Below are positions 28,731 through 37,643 of a stretch of DNA of 64,000 bases, in pieces. The translations under genes were made by a program, and so were the position numbers. The notes under the pieces were generated by a model, which was not told the DNA's origin, did no database searches, and saw only the letters and a program-made list of their open reading frames with translations. The stretch comes from Dokdonia sinensis (GTDB lineage: Bacteria; Bacteroidota; Bacteroidia; Flavobacteriales; Flavobacteriaceae), in assembly GCF_003688895.1 (NCBI RefSeq), contig NZ_REFV01000009.1, forward strand, positions 1 to 64,000. The letters are read 5' to 3'. Position 1 is the stretch's first letter. Each line of letters begins with the position of its first letter.

Positions 28731-29528
28731 ATGAAAACACATCTGATTTTAATTTTTAATTTAATTTTTGCTCTAACTTTCGGACAGCAAGAAAACTTAA
28801 TCAAATTTCAAGACGACAGTAGATTGAATGGATATAAAAATGCGGAAGGAGAAATAATTGTAAAACCAATGTACAAACACGCCTCTGTTTTTAATCAAGG
28901 ATTGGCATTAGTTTCAACTGATGCAGGCTGGACAATCATTAATAGTAAAGGAAATGAACTTGTCGAATACGGAGAATTTCCAGGCACAGTATATTCAAAT
29001 CTGGAGTATAAATATATTCGCCATAAGAAAAATGACAAATGGGGCTTTATTGACCGTAAAGGAAATCTAATTATTGATTATCAATATGATGAAACGAAAG
29101 ATTTCAATGAAGAAATGGCATCTGTTCAAATAGATGGTAAATGGGGTTTTATAAATATTGAAAACGAACTGATTATTAAACCTATATTTGAAAATACTCA
29201 AGTATTTTCTGATAATTTCGCTGCAATACAATTAAACGAAAAATGGGGATTTATCGACAAAGAAGGGAATCAAGTCATTGAACCAAAATACAAAAGTGTT
29301 TACAATTTTTCTGAAGGTCTTTGTGCAGTAAACTCTCAACCCTTTGATATGGCTAATGGTGGTTGGGCCAATGAAATAATTGATAAAAGTGGTAAAATAG
29401 TATTTACTGGAGAGTTTTATTTTTTTAACGGATATTCAAACGGAATAGCAGATTATTGGGAAGGATACCATTTTAGTGGAAAACATATATTTATTGACCG
29501 AAAAGGAAATGTAATTAGGGCGGAATAA
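28731..29528 (+). CDS. WG-repeat protein, exported
   Basis: The ATG at 28731 gives a clear signal peptide (MKTHLILIFNLIFALTFG, cleavage before QQ); an in-frame ATG 60 bp upstream would add an unlikely N-terminal extension. The mature 265 aa protein consists of about five WG repeats. Each has a KWGFI(D/N)xxGN core, then I(I/V)xPxY and an FxEGLAxV-type strand (for example KWGFIDRKGNLIIDY). WG proteins are probably beta-propeller-like or extended binding modules with no set function. It follows HigBA. Confidence 0.8.
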   Translation: MKTHLILIFNLIFALTFGQQENLIKFQDDSRLNGYKNAEGEIIVKPMYKHASVFNQGLALVSTDAGWTIINSKGNELVEYGEFPGTVYSNLEYKYIRHKKNDKWGFIDRKGNLIIDYQYDETKDFNEEMASVQIDGKWGFINIENELIIKPIFENTQVFSDNFAAIQLNEKWGFIDKEGNQVIEPKYKSVYNFSEGLCAVNSQPFDMANGGWANEIIDKSGKIVFTGEFYFFNGYSNGIADYWEGYHFSGKHIFIDRKGNVIRAE

Positions 29529-29697
29529 GCGCATCACAACACCAGTATAAAAGACACCACTCCCGCCTGAACCCTACCCCAAAATCTTTTCCATTTTATT
29601 AAGATTAATCTGACGAGGCAATAGAAAGGCAAAATAGCCCCAAAACCCCAAATTCCCTTTTTCCACGCTCAAATTTCTTTTTACCTACCGTAACGCC

Positions 29698-29705
29698 TAT
29701 TTTTG
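29698..29705 (+). promoter_or_regulatory. TAnnTTTG -7 element before purD
   Basis: TATTTTTG, 25 nt before the purD ATG. No convincing -33 element. Confidence 0.5.
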
Positions 29706-29730
29706 CGCAAGACACATAACACCACTACTG

Positions 29731-30999
29731 ATGAACATCTTAATCCTAGGCTCCGGCGGGAGAGAACACACCTTTACATATACAATCAAGCAAAGCCCTC
29801 TGGCAGGCAATGTCTTTGTTGCTCCTGGAAATGCTGGGACAGCACAAATCGCCACCAATGTCGCCATAAGCGTGACGGACTTTCCTGCGATTAAGGAATT
29901 TGTAATTAGGGAAAATATCGAGATGGTTGTTGTGGGGCCGGAAGATCCCTTGGTTCAAGGAGTGTATGACTTTTTTAGGGATGACGAGCAGCTTAAAAAC
30001 GTTGCTGTTATCGGACCTTCTAAAGAAGGAGCAACCCTGGAGGGAAGCAAGGAGCGTGCAAAGGAGTTTATGATGGCGCACAACATTCCTACGGCAGCCT
30101 ACGAAGCATTTACACCAGAAACGTTGGAAGCTGGGCAAAAATTTCTAGAAACACTAAATCCACCATATGTTCTAAAAGCCGACGGGCTTGCCGCGGGTAA
30201 GGGCGTGCTTATTATTCAAGACTTAGAAGAGGCCAAAAAAGAGCTTGCAGCGATGCTGGGAGGGAAATTTGGCGAAGCCAGTAACACCGTAGTCATCGAG
30301 GAGTTTCTTGATGGTATTGAACTAAGCGTCTTCGTTCTTACGGATGGAAAAAGCTATAAAGTCCTTCCTACAGCTAAGGATTATAAACGCATAGGAGAAG
30401 GCGATAAAGGTTTAAATACGGGAGGAATGGGAGCTATAAGTCCAGTACCCTTTGCAGATGACGCTTTTATGAAAAAAATAGAAGACCGCATCGTAAAACC
30501 TACGGTAGACGGGCTTGCTAAAGAAAATATAGAGTACAAAGGCTTCATCTTCATTGGCTTGATTAAAGTAGGCGATGACCCAAAAGTAATCGAATACAAC
30601 GTCCGTATGGGCGATCCAGAAACGGAGGTCGTATTACCACGTATTAAGAGCGATTTAGTCGAGCTTTTTCAAGCAGTTTCAAAAGAAGAACTACATACCC
30701 AAACCTTTGAACTGGACGAGCGCAGTGCAACAACGGTAATGATAGTCTCAGGAGGCTATCCAGAAGCCTACGAAAAAGGAAAGGAAATAAGCGGTCTGGA
30801 AACTATCGAAGACTCCTTAGTTTTTCACGCAGGAACAACAGAGAAGGATGGAAAAGTGGTTACAAATGGAGGAAGAGTGATAGCTGTGACTTCTTTTGAC
30901 AAAGATTTTAGAGAAGCTTTAAAAACGTCTTATAAGAATGTAAAGAAACTTTCTTTCGATAAAATGAATTACAGAACAGATATAGGCTTTGATTTGTAG
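29731..30999 (+). CDS. purD: Phosphoribosylamine-glycine ligase (GAR synthetase)
   Basis: Second step of purine synthesis: ATP-dependent joining of glycine to phosphoribosylamine. The 422 aa protein has the N-terminal [14 protein letters not shown]-grasp motifs [13 protein letters not shown] and [17 protein letters not shown], the PurD signature [10 protein letters not shown], and [11 protein letters not shown] with metal-binding residues. Length is as expected. The gene stands alone, with its own promoter and terminator. Confidence 0.97.
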   Translation: MNILILGSGGREHTFTYTIKQSPLAGNVFVAPGNAGTAQIATNVAISVTDFPAIKEFVIRENIEMVVVGPEDPLVQGVYDFFRDDEQLKNVAVIGPSKEGATLEGSKERAKEFMMAHNIPTAAYEAFTPETLEAGQKFLETLNPPYVLKADGLAAGKGVLIIQDLEEAKKELAAMLGGKFGEASNTVVIEEFLDGIELSVFVLTDGKSYKVLPTAKDYKRIGEGDKGLNTGGMGAISPVPFADDAFMKKIEDRIVKPTVDGLAKENIEYKGFIFIGLIKVGDDPKVIEYNVRMGDPETEVVLPRIKSDLVELFQAVSKEELHTQTFELDERSATTVMIVSGGYPEAYEKGKEISGLETIEDSLVFHAGTTEKDGKVVTNGGRVIAVTSFDKDFREALKTSYKNVKKLSFDKMNYRTDIGFDL

Positions 31000-31005
31000 G
31001 GAACA

Positions 31006-31017
31006 CTTTCGCGAAAG
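31006..31017. repeat. Dispersed palindrome core, intergenic copy after purD
   Basis: CTTTCGCGAAAG just 6 bp after the purD stop, with the left G of the 14-mer changed to A. One of the few copies outside genes. Confidence 0.9.
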
Positions 31018-31038
31018 CGTTATACATAAGAAGACAAC

Positions 31039-31072
31039 AAAAAAATGGCCTCACATTGTGAAGCCATTTTTT
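31039..31072. terminator. Bidirectional terminator between purD and the convergent DUF6341-like gene
   Basis: AAAAAATGGC/GCCATTTTTT stem with a second TCACA/TGTGA pairing above one mismatch. T-runs occur on both strands. Confidence 0.88.
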
Positions 31073-31091
31073 GTTTTAAGTAAAGCCTATA

Positions 31092-31355
31092 TTAATGCTT
31101 AGACTCTAAGTCGCTATCATTTCCTAAGAAACCGTGGGCTTTTGCCTCGCGATCTTCATCATTGAGTTCATTGTATTTTTTTATTTCCAACATCCAGTAG
31201 GTTAGCGCTACGATGAGAATGAGAAGAAATACCCAATTTACAAGGTTTGCACCCCACCAGTTTTCTAGCTCAAAAGCACGTATTTTATCAAACGGGTCGA
31301 TAAGTAATGCCTCCCCGATGTCTTGAATCCCGTAAAAAAAATCTCTCCAGCTCAT
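31092..31355 (-). CDS. Small membrane protein, DUF6341-like
   Basis: An 87 aa protein with an aromatic, charged N terminus (MSWRDFFYGIQDIGEAL), one membrane helix at about residues 40-60 (WVFLLILIVALTYWML) and a charged tail. I recall this as a flavobacterial family (DUF6341) that often neighbours purD and the DUF6427 gene, as here. Function unknown. It is divergent from the DUF6427-like gene. Confidence 0.65.
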   Translation of the reverse strand: MSWRDFFYGIQDIGEALLIDPFDKIRAFELENWWGANLVNWVFLLILIVALTYWMLEIKKYNELNDEDREAKAHGFLGNDSDLESKH

Positions 31356-31440
31356 AATTATATGTGTTTACGATAAAAGTATCTTAGCTTTGTTTCAGAA
31401 ACAATCGTTTCTAGAACTGCAAAAATAGATAAATCCCACT

Positions 31441-32367
31441 ATGCTCACAAGCTTTTTTGGCAGCACAAAACCTGCAACGCTCATTATTGTTATTTGCTAT
31501 ATGACCGTGACCTATTTTCTGGCAAATCTTGGAGCATTTACCTTAGATGTAAACGCTTCAGAAATTACCAGAGTTTCGGGATTTTGGTTGCTTTATATTT
31601 TTACAATGTTTGTTCTTAATTTTGTTGCTCAAAAGAATGATCTAACTAAGCGTAATGCTTTTAAAATCATTTTGTTTGCTGCATTTACTGCTGCAATTCC
31701 AACAGCCTTGGTAAATACTCAAGTGCTTGTTGCTGGGATGTGTGTACTCCTCGCAATAAGGCGTATCATCTCATTGCGTTCAGGACTAGCGGTAGAGCGT
31801 AAAATATTTGATGCAGCTTTCTGGATCGGGATTGCCTCACTTTTTTATTTTTGGAGCATCTTATTTTACGGAGTGCTATATTTCGGGATTCTTATTTTTG
31901 TGGCATATAACTTTAGATATTGGTTTATACCCATTATTGGAGCCGGCTGCGTAGCCATTTTTAAAACCTGCTACGTGCTCTATATGAACGACAACACATC
32001 ATTTATATGGCAGTTTTATGACCCAATTTCATTTGAATTTTCTGGGTATAATGAAGGAGCCATTCTCATAGCAATTTCCTTTTTTATTGGAATTTTTGCC
32101 TGGACAATTTTTAATTACATCAGAGGGTACCAAGCGGCAGCAATGAAGCAAGCACCTGTTTACATTCTCATTATTGTAATCGCAGGCGTAGGGTTAACGT
32201 TGACCATACTTGCCCCTTCTAAAAATGGAGATGAGTGGTATTTCTTCATCCCAGCACTATGCATTATTACAGCAAATTATCTGGAAAAAGCAAAAGGGAA
32301 AATTTTTAAAGATCTCTTTCTTGGAGTTATCATATTATTACCATTTTTGATCTTGTATTTGAGTTAA
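31441..32367 (+). CDS. DUF6427-like polytopic membrane protein
   Basis: A 308 aa protein with about eight membrane helices and hardly any soluble part. The start MLTSFFGSTKPATLIIVICY and the conserved gene order (purD, DUF6341-like, then this) match a flavobacterial family I recall as DUF6427. Function unknown. Its stop codon overlaps the next ATG by one base (TTAATG), so the following restriction-enzyme-like gene is coupled to it. Confidence 0.65.
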   Translation: MLTSFFGSTKPATLIIVICYMTVTYFLANLGAFTLDVNASEITRVSGFWLLYIFTMFVLNFVAQKNDLTKRNAFKIILFAAFTAAIPTALVNTQVLVAGMCVLLAIRRIISLRSGLAVERKIFDAAFWIGIASLFYFWSILFYGVLYFGILIFVAYNFRYWFIPIIGAGCVAIFKTCYVLYMNDNTSFIWQFYDPISFEFSGYNEGAILIAISFFIGIFAWTIFNYIRGYQAAAMKQAPVYILIIVIAGVGLTLTILAPSKNGDEWYFFIPALCIITANYLEKAKGKIFKDLFLGVIILLPFLILYLS

Positions 32368-33020
32368 TGCAGTATAATCTATCACATATAGAGCGCGAAC
32401 TCAAAAAAAGATTGCCGTACGAGAACAAGTGGTTTCAGAAACAGAATAACCACTGGGATAATGCTACAAAATTTATCTATAAAATAGACGCCTGGAATGA
32501 CTTGCTGACCGAAATTAAAAGCGCTCGACTTCAGAATAATTTTGACGAAGAACCTTTCTTTTATTACGCCGTAAATCGCTGGTACAATTTCTGGAGCGCC
32601 ATGGCTACAGAACAAATTTTTACAAGTATGCCTGGTTTTGCACCTAACCCTAAACCGCTGGAGGATCACTATGATTTCCGCTGGCTGGGAGAGCGGTTTG
32701 ACTTAAAGACAAGTGTTTTTCCTAAGCGCTATTTAGAAGGTAGTGAGGATAGGTACGCTTTCGCGAAAGCAAACAAAAGACACCTCATAAGCTGGTTTTA
32801 CCAGCACCAAAGCGCGGGACAGCGCCACCATCTCAATAACCGCATCTTCCTAGTGTGTCACGCCAAAGACGGGTCACATTACAAACTAAAAGCCGAAATA
32901 GAAAAAATACGTCCCATCATACAAAACTATTGTACGACCAAAACTCCAGCAAATACCATAAAATTCGAACTTGAAGCTGGTAAGGAAACGCTGGCAGACA
33001 TCATTTGGATAGAAGGATGA
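32367..33020 (+). CDS. Candidate type II restriction endonuclease (PD-(D/E)XK-like)
   Basis: A 217 aa protein I do not recognise by sequence. It contains a possible PD-(D/E)XK nuclease core: D103 in EDHYDFRW, then ERFDLKTS with D112-x-K114. A basic stretch and a hydrophobic strand (NRIFLVCHAKDG) follow. It overlaps the next gene, a DNA adenine methyltransferase, in an ATGA junction. This pairing and size fit a type II restriction enzyme. A different methylase-associated role remains possible. The palindrome encodes AFAKA at 131-135, so the gene has lived in this genome long enough to gain one. Confidence 0.5.
   Translation: MQYNLSHIERELKKRLPYENKWFQKQNNHWDNATKFIYKIDAWNDLLTEIKSARLQNNFDEEPFFYYAVNRWYNFWSAMATEQIFTSMPGFAPNPKPLEDHYDFRWLGERFDLKTSVFPKRYLEGSEDRYAFAKANKRHLISWFYQHQSAGQRHHLNNRIFLVCHAKDGSHYKLKAEIEKIRPIIQNYCTTKTPANTIKFELEAGKETLADIIWIEG
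32757..32770. repeat. Dispersed palindrome, copy in the restriction-enzyme-like gene
   Basis: Perfect 14 bp copy, AFAKA at residues 131-135. Confidence 0.95.
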
Positions 33021-34030
33021 ATTATATAGGTTCTAAACATACGCTCGCTCCTTTTATAACTCAGACGGTACACAACGTTTGTGGCGATGATTTGACTGAG
33101 AAAACCTTCTGCGATTTATTTGCCGGGACGGGAAGTGTTGGCCGAAATTTTAAGGATAAAGTAGCTAAAGTCATTGCAAACGATCTGGAATATTACAGCT
33201 ATATTCTCAATAGCACATTTCTGAATAACGACACTTCTATTTATCATAGAGAATTATTGTCTGAGCTCAATAACTTAAAAGGAATTTCAGGTTTTATTGC
33301 GTCTGAATATGGAGCATATGGCGAGGCAGGACGTAATTATTTCTCTCAAGAAAATGCCCAAAAAATAGATGCTGTCCGGCTAAAAATAGAAAAGTGGAAA
33401 ACTGACGGAGCTATTGATAAGGGAACATTCTATTGGTTGCTCACAGTTTTACTAGAGGCGGCAGATAAGGTAGCAAACACGGCATCTGTGTATGGTGCTT
33501 ATCTCAAAGGCTTAAAGAAAACAGCACAGAAGCCCTTGGTACTTCATTGGCAAGAACAGGATCTATTTGAAATATTAAGTAACACTAATCAAAGTAATGA
33601 GGTGTATAATGAAGATGCAAACACGCTTATAAAAAAGATAAACGGTGACATCCTTTACCTGGATCCGCCATACAATGCGCGACAGTACGGTGCAAACTAC
33701 CATCTGCTCAATACTATTGCAAAATATGATACCTTTGCACCCGTAGGTAAAACGGGATTGCCCGCCTACAATAAAAGCGCGTATTGTAGCAAGGTAAAGG
33801 TCGAAGAAGCCTTTGAGTCCTTAATAAAAAACGCACAATTCAAGTATATTTTCTTGAGTTATAACAATGAGGGTCTAATGTCCTCAGAAGTAATACGAAG
33901 TACACTTGAAAAGTATGGCAGGTATGATTTGGCAACCACCACATATCAACGGTTCAAAGCAGATAAGACAGAAAGCCGAAACCATAAAGCAAGCAGTACC
34001 ATAGAATATTTACACATTTTAGAGAAGTAA
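33017..34030 (+). CDS. D12-class DNA N6-adenine methyltransferase
   Basis: A 337 aa Dam-related enzyme. MNYIGSKHTLAPFI is the typical start, FCDLFAGTGSVGRNF the AdoMet-binding motif, and LDPPYNARQYGANYH (D216-P-P-Y219) the catalytic motif for adenine methylation. The ATG at 33017 overlaps the upstream stop (ATGA) and is preferred over an in-frame TTG 12 bp earlier. The target sequence cannot be read from the protein. Together with the upstream gene it forms a likely restriction-modification pair placed between DUF6427-like and DUF4254 genes. Confidence 0.9.
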   Translation: MNYIGSKHTLAPFITQTVHNVCGDDLTEKTFCDLFAGTGSVGRNFKDKVAKVIANDLEYYSYILNSTFLNNDTSIYHRELLSELNNLKGISGFIASEYGAYGEAGRNYFSQENAQKIDAVRLKIEKWKTDGAIDKGTFYWLLTVLLEAADKVANTASVYGAYLKGLKKTAQKPLVLHWQEQDLFEILSNTNQSNEVYNEDANTLIKKINGDILYLDPPYNARQYGANYHLLNTIAKYDTFAPVGKTGLPAYNKSAYCSKVKVEEAFESLIKNAQFKYIFLSYNNEGLMSSEVIRSTLEKYGRYDLATTTYQRFKADKTESRNHKASSTIEYLHILEK

Positions 34031-34032
34031 TT

Positions 34033-34644
34033 ATGTTTTCAGAAAAAGCAAACGCCATTTTTAAAGAAGCCATCGACACCTACCACGTAGTAAATACTGT
34101 CGACCAACCTTTTAAAAATAAATATGATAAGAACGACGACCTCCTAGCCCATCTTTTATATAGAAAATGCTGGATAGACACCGTACAATGGCATTATGAG
34201 GATATCATACGTGACCCTCAGATAGATCCTGTTGCAGCACTCACACTTAAGCGTAAAATAGACGCGTCTAATCAGGATCGTACAGATATGGTGGAGTATA
34301 TAGACAGCTATTTTTTAGAAAAATATAAAGATGTCACTGTAAAAGATGGAGCAACCATCAACACAGAAAGTCCGGCTTGGGGTATAGATCGCCTCTCGAT
34401 TTTAGCCTTGAAGGTATATCATATGCAAGAGGAAGCTACTCGCGAGAATGCCACAGATGCACACCGCGAGGCCTGCCAGAAAAAACTGTACATTCTTCTT
34501 GAACAACGCGTAGACCTTTCCACCGCTATCGACACCTTATTAAATGATATTGCTCACGGAGACAAGTATATGAAAGTATACAAGCAAATGAAGATGTACA
34601 ATGATGACGAACTCAACCCTGTGTTGAGAAACGTAAAGAAATAG
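34033..34644 (+). CDS. DUF4254 family protein
   Basis: A 203 aa helical protein. LLAHLLYRKCWIDTVQWHYE and ESPAWGIDRLSILALKVYHM match what I recall of the Bacteroidetes DUF4254 family, which is usually found just before a GT9 glycosyltransferase, as here. This suggests a role in lipid A/core or glycan assembly, but nothing is proven. It starts 2 bp after the methylase. Confidence 0.8.
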   Translation: MFSEKANAIFKEAIDTYHVVNTVDQPFKNKYDKNDDLLAHLLYRKCWIDTVQWHYEDIIRDPQIDPVAALTLKRKIDASNQDRTDMVEYIDSYFLEKYKDVTVKDGATINTESPAWGIDRLSILALKVYHMQEEATRENATDAHREACQKKLYILLEQRVDLSTAIDTLLNDIAHGDKYMKVYKQMKMYNDDELNPVLRNVKK

Positions 34645-34652
34645 TCTTAACC

Positions 34653-34692
34653 TCATTTGAGATAATATACGCATTGACCTTTTCTCAAATGA
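34653..34692 (+). other. Inverted repeat after the DUF4254 gene
   Basis: Perfect 10 bp arms TCATTTGAGA (34653-34662) and TCTCAAATGA (34683-34692) around 20 nt. There is no T-run after it, so a classical terminator is doubtful. Confidence 0.55.
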
Positions 34693-34703
34693 TTAACTAT
34701 ATT

Positions 34704-34749
34704 GAGCCAATTTTCTCCCTTTAGGGTCGGGGGAAAAAATTGGCGGCTC
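34704..34749 (+). promoter_or_regulatory. Leader hairpin in front of the GT9 gene
   Basis: GCCAATTTT pairs with AAAATTGGC, with C-rich and G-rich inner segments and a small CCCTTTAGGG palindrome in the loop. The structure ends 3 nt before the ATG at 34753, so it could control translation. Confidence 0.5.
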
Positions 34750-34752
34750 GAT

Positions 34753-35766
34753 ATGGCAACTCAACCACACATCCTCATCATCCGCCTCTCTGCAATGGGA
34801 GATGTAGCGATGTGCGCGCCTGTAGTTTACGCTTTCGCGAAAGCGTACCCAGAAGTAAAAATTTCTTTCCTGTCCAAACCTTTTTTTAAACCCTTAGTAG
34901 AAGCAATCCCAGGCGCCACCTTCATTCCCGCCGAGGTAGAAGAACAACACAAGGGAATCCCTGGAATATTAAGACTCTCGAGCCAACTCAAACAGCAAAA
35001 TCTAACTGCTGTGGTGGATTTACATAACGTATTGCGCTCTAAGATGCTCAGGAAATTCCTAAGAGTTCCTGGAACGAGAATCACAAAAGGACGTACAGCA
35101 AAAAAAGCACTCACTAGAGCACATAACAAGGTTTTTGAACAGCTGGAGACCACTATTGAGCGTTATGTGGAGGCATTTAAAAAGCAAGGTTACCTAGATG
35201 TTGTTCCTAGGGCACTGCCTAAACCTCAAATGTTACCAGTTGTAAAAGCATTTACAGAGCCATATAAAGGAAAATGGATGGGTATTGCACCATTTGCAGC
35301 GCACGAAGGCAAACAATATCCACTTGAGTTAATTCAGGAAGTTATTGAGGATTTAGACTCGTCGGGTGATGTGAGCATTTTTCTCTTTGGCTCACCTAAG
35401 GAGTCGAGTACACTAGATGGACTTTCAGAGAGTTGTACCAGTGTGACGGTTCTAGGAGGGTTATTATCCTTTGAAGAAGAGCTGAATCTTATTGCACATC
35501 TCGATGTAATGCTCAGTATGGATAGTGGTAACGGGCATCTTGCGGCAATGTACGGCGTGCCTACAGTTACGCTTTGGGGAGTAACTCACCCGTATGCTGG
35601 TTTTGCACCATTTGGCCAAGAGGAGCATTGTTTAGTCTCAGACCGTGAGCAATATCCGCTTATTCCGACATCTGTGTTTGGTAATAAAGTTCCAGATGGA
35701 TATGAAGACGTGATGCGTACGATTGTTCCAGAAACTGTTGTCAAAAAAGTCACATCATTGCTCTAA
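34753..35766 (+). CDS. Glycosyltransferase family 9 (heptosyltransferase-like)
   Basis: A 337 aa GT-B enzyme of the ADP-heptose:LPS heptosyltransferase family. ILIIRLSAMGDVAMCAPVVY is the family start, and MDSGNGHLAAMYGVPTVTLWG the donor-binding region. The ATG at 34753 is preferred over a TTG 51 bp upstream, which would translate through a hairpin. It probably adds a core sugar to lipopolysaccharide or another glycan on the cytoplasmic face. DUF4254 is its usual partner. The palindrome encodes AFAKA at residues 27-31, inside the first helix region. Confidence 0.88.
   Translation: MATQPHILIIRLSAMGDVAMCAPVVYAFAKAYPEVKISFLSKPFFKPLVEAIPGATFIPAEVEEQHKGIPGILRLSSQLKQQNLTAVVDLHNVLRSKMLRKFLRVPGTRITKGRTAKKALTRAHNKVFEQLETTIERYVEAFKKQGYLDVVPRALPKPQMLPVVKAFTEPYKGKWMGIAPFAAHEGKQYPLELIQEVIEDLDSSGDVSIFLFGSPKESSTLDGLSESCTSVTVLGGLLSFEEELNLIAHLDVMLSMDSGNGHLAAMYGVPTVTLWGVTHPYAGFAPFGQEEHCLVSDREQYPLIPTSVFGNKVPDGYEDVMRTIVPETVVKKVTSLL
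34830..34845. repeat. Dispersed palindrome, copy in GT9 gene
   Basis: Perfect 16 bp copy, AFAKA at residues 27-31. Unusually it lies in the conserved N-terminal domain and replaces a natural helix segment. Confidence 0.95.
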
Positions 35767-35797
35767 TTTTGTTATGCACGCATAATACATTTATCAC

Positions 35798-35805
35798 TAT
35801 CTTTG
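35798..35805 (+). promoter_or_regulatory. TAnnTTTG -7 element before the nitronate monooxygenase-like gene
   Basis: TATCTTTG, 20 nt before the ATG. A TTTG at 35768-35771 is 26 nt upstream, slightly too far for a good -33 element. Confidence 0.5.
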
Positions 35806-35825
35806 GGTACCTAAAATCATAGATA

Positions 35826-36779
35826 ATGGCTAGCAAGAAAACATCACTTCAAGAAATGCTCGGTATAAAGCATCCTATCATTATGGCACCTATGTTTCTG
35901 GTGTCTAATGTTGCAATGCTCAAGGCGGGAATGGAACAAGGCATCGCCGCCTGTGTCCCTGCGCTTAATTATCGTACGATTCCTGAGCTGGAAGCTGCCA
36001 TTAAAGAATTGAAGGCCGCCAAAGTCCCTGGAGGTTCCTTCGGAATTAACTTGATAGTCAATAAATCAAACACAAAATATCCAGATCAGCTCGCAACGGC
36101 TTGTGAACTGGGCGTAGATTTTATTATTACTTCGTTAGGTTCGCCACGCAAGGTGATAGAAATGGCAAAACCCAAAGGAATTAAGGTTTTATGTGATGTT
36201 ACTGACCTTGCTTATTCAAAAAAAGTTGAGGAAATGGGTTGTGACGCGCTCGTTGCGGTAAATAATCAAGCAGGTGGGCATCGTGGAAACATAAGCCCTG
36301 AGGCGCTCATACGCGAACTAGACGAAAACTGCGCTATTCCAGTAATTTCTGCAGGAGGAGTGAGTAACAAGGAAGATCTTGAGAGAATGATGTCCTACGG
36401 GGCGATAGGAGCGAGCATAGGAAGTCCATTTATTGCCTCAGAAGAAGCTCCTGTTTCTCAGGAGTATAAACAGGCTTGCGTAGATTATGGCGCAGAAGAT
36501 ATTGTAATGACCCAAAAGATTTCTGGAACTCCGTGTACTGTCATCAACACGCCTTATGTCCAGAAAATAGGTACAAAACAAACGTGGATTGAGAAAATCC
36601 TAAACAAGAACAAAAAGCTCAAGAAGTGGGTAAAGATGATACGTTTTGCTAAGGGTATGAATGACACCCGCAAGGCAGCGCAGGGAGCCACGTATAAAAC
36701 TGTTTGGGTGGCAGGACCTACCATTGAGGAGACCAAGGCGATTGAGCCGGTGGCTACAATAATTAAAAGGTTTATCTAG
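35826..36779 (+). CDS. Nitronate monooxygenase / NAD(P)H-dependent flavin oxidoreductase
   Basis: A 317 aa FMN-dependent TIM-barrel enzyme. IKHPIIMAPMFLVSN is the FMN-binding start, NNQAGGHRG contains the catalytic His region of the family, and ISAGGVSNKEDLERMMSYGA binds the FMN phosphate. The family includes nitronate monooxygenases and enoyl-ACP reductase FabK-like proteins. The exact substrate cannot be told. It has its own promoter and is followed by a repeat-rich gap. Confidence 0.85.
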   Translation: MASKKTSLQEMLGIKHPIIMAPMFLVSNVAMLKAGMEQGIAACVPALNYRTIPELEAAIKELKAAKVPGGSFGINLIVNKSNTKYPDQLATACELGVDFIITSLGSPRKVIEMAKPKGIKVLCDVTDLAYSKKVEEMGCDALVAVNNQAGGHRGNISPEALIRELDENCAIPVISAGGVSNKEDLERMMSYGAIGASIGSPFIASEEAPVSQEYKQACVDYGAEDIVMTQKISGTPCTVINTPYVQKIGTKQTWIEKILNKNKKLKKWVKMIRFAKGMNDTRKAAQGATYKTVWVAGPTIEETKAIEPVATIIKRFI

Positions 36780-36980
36780 GTTTTTACGCTTTCGCGAAAC
36801 CTGTGCTTAGCGCAGTCGAAGGAGCGGAAATCTACTTTTCCTTCATTTCGACTCCCGAGACTTCGGGAGGAGAAATCACATCATAAGCTCCAGGAAAAAA
36901 ACTAAGGAAACGCGCTTACTAATACCTGCTCATTGTAATGAGATTTCTCGTCGTTCCTCCATCGAAAGGACGAGCTTATA
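36780..36980. repeat. Repeat-filled intergenic region
   Basis: The gap holds a hybrid element at 36788-36828, which is a dispersed palindrome split by a 24 bp insert. A small hairpin CTCCCGAGACTTCGGGAG follows near 36854. The last part contains GAGATTTCTCGTCGTTCCTC, a sequence type I recall as common between flavobacterial genes. No gene is seen. Confidence 0.7.
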
Positions 36981-37643
36981 TCATCTCAAATACCCCAACT
37001 CCATTAGCGCTTTCTCACCCGCAGCAGGAGTGCTCTCCCCATTGACAAGCACGATATTCCTGTCTGATACTTCTAGAACATCTGGGTAATAGTGATCTGT
37101 AAGAACGATGCCTTTTTTTGCCTTAAGCGAAATCAAAAACTTCTTGATTTCTTCTTTGTATAAGGGTTCTATCATAGAGAACGGTTCATCCAAAAGTAAA
37201 AAGGGATGCGGTAAATGTGCCACAAGCAGTAACTCAAGGTAACGTCGCTCTCCCATAGACAGGAGACCAATTTTAGTTTTGGCGATGCGCTCAATAAAGG
37301 GTGCTCTAAAAATCAAATCTTGTTCTTCCCCAGCTGAAAAAAACAGCGGAATCACATCACGAACCTTTAAATGCTTGGGCAAGAAATTGTCTTGTGGTAA
37401 GTACCCGATGTGCTGTTCGGTAATGATTTGTGATTGTTTGACTGGCAGATTGTTAATGCGCACGTCCAGCGCATCTGCTTTTAAAGTTCCGAAGAGCATT
37501 TTTAGCAAGGTAGACTTCCCGCTCCCGTTGCGCCCGAAGATGCCTATAATTTCGCCTTGAGCGAGCTCAAAAGAAACATTGGTCAATACCTTTTTTGAAC
37601 CAAAAGATTTACGGGCATAATATAATTTAAGGACGCTATTCAT
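36981..37643 (-). CDS. ABC transporter ATP-binding protein
   Basis: A 220 aa ATPase: Walker A GRNGSGKSTLLK, Q-loop near IGYLPQDNFLP, signature region LLSMGERRYLELLLV (a diverged LSxGE), Walker B PFLLLDEPFS and the switch His in VLTDHYY. The start at 37643 overlaps the upstream membrane gene stop in an ATGA junction and is preferred over an ATG 6 bp earlier. Its small partner (97 aa, about three helices) is too short for a standard permease, so substrate and direction are unknown. Confidence 0.85.
   Translation of the reverse strand: MNSVLKLYYARKSFGSKKVLTNVSFELAQGEIIGIFGRNGSGKSTLLKMLFGTLKADALDVRINNLPVKQSQIITEQHIGYLPQDNFLPKHLKVRDVIPLFFSAGEEQDLIFRAPFIERIAKTKIGLLSMGERRYLELLLVAHLPHPFLLLDEPFSMIEPLYKEEIKKFLISLKAKKGIVLTDHYYPDVLEVSDRNIVLVNGESTPAAGEKALMELGYLR

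Noticed and set aside
34702-34752. Extra 17 codons on the GT9 protein from a TTG start
   Set aside because: The segment is a hairpin-forming repeat, and the family start begins right after the ATG at 34753.
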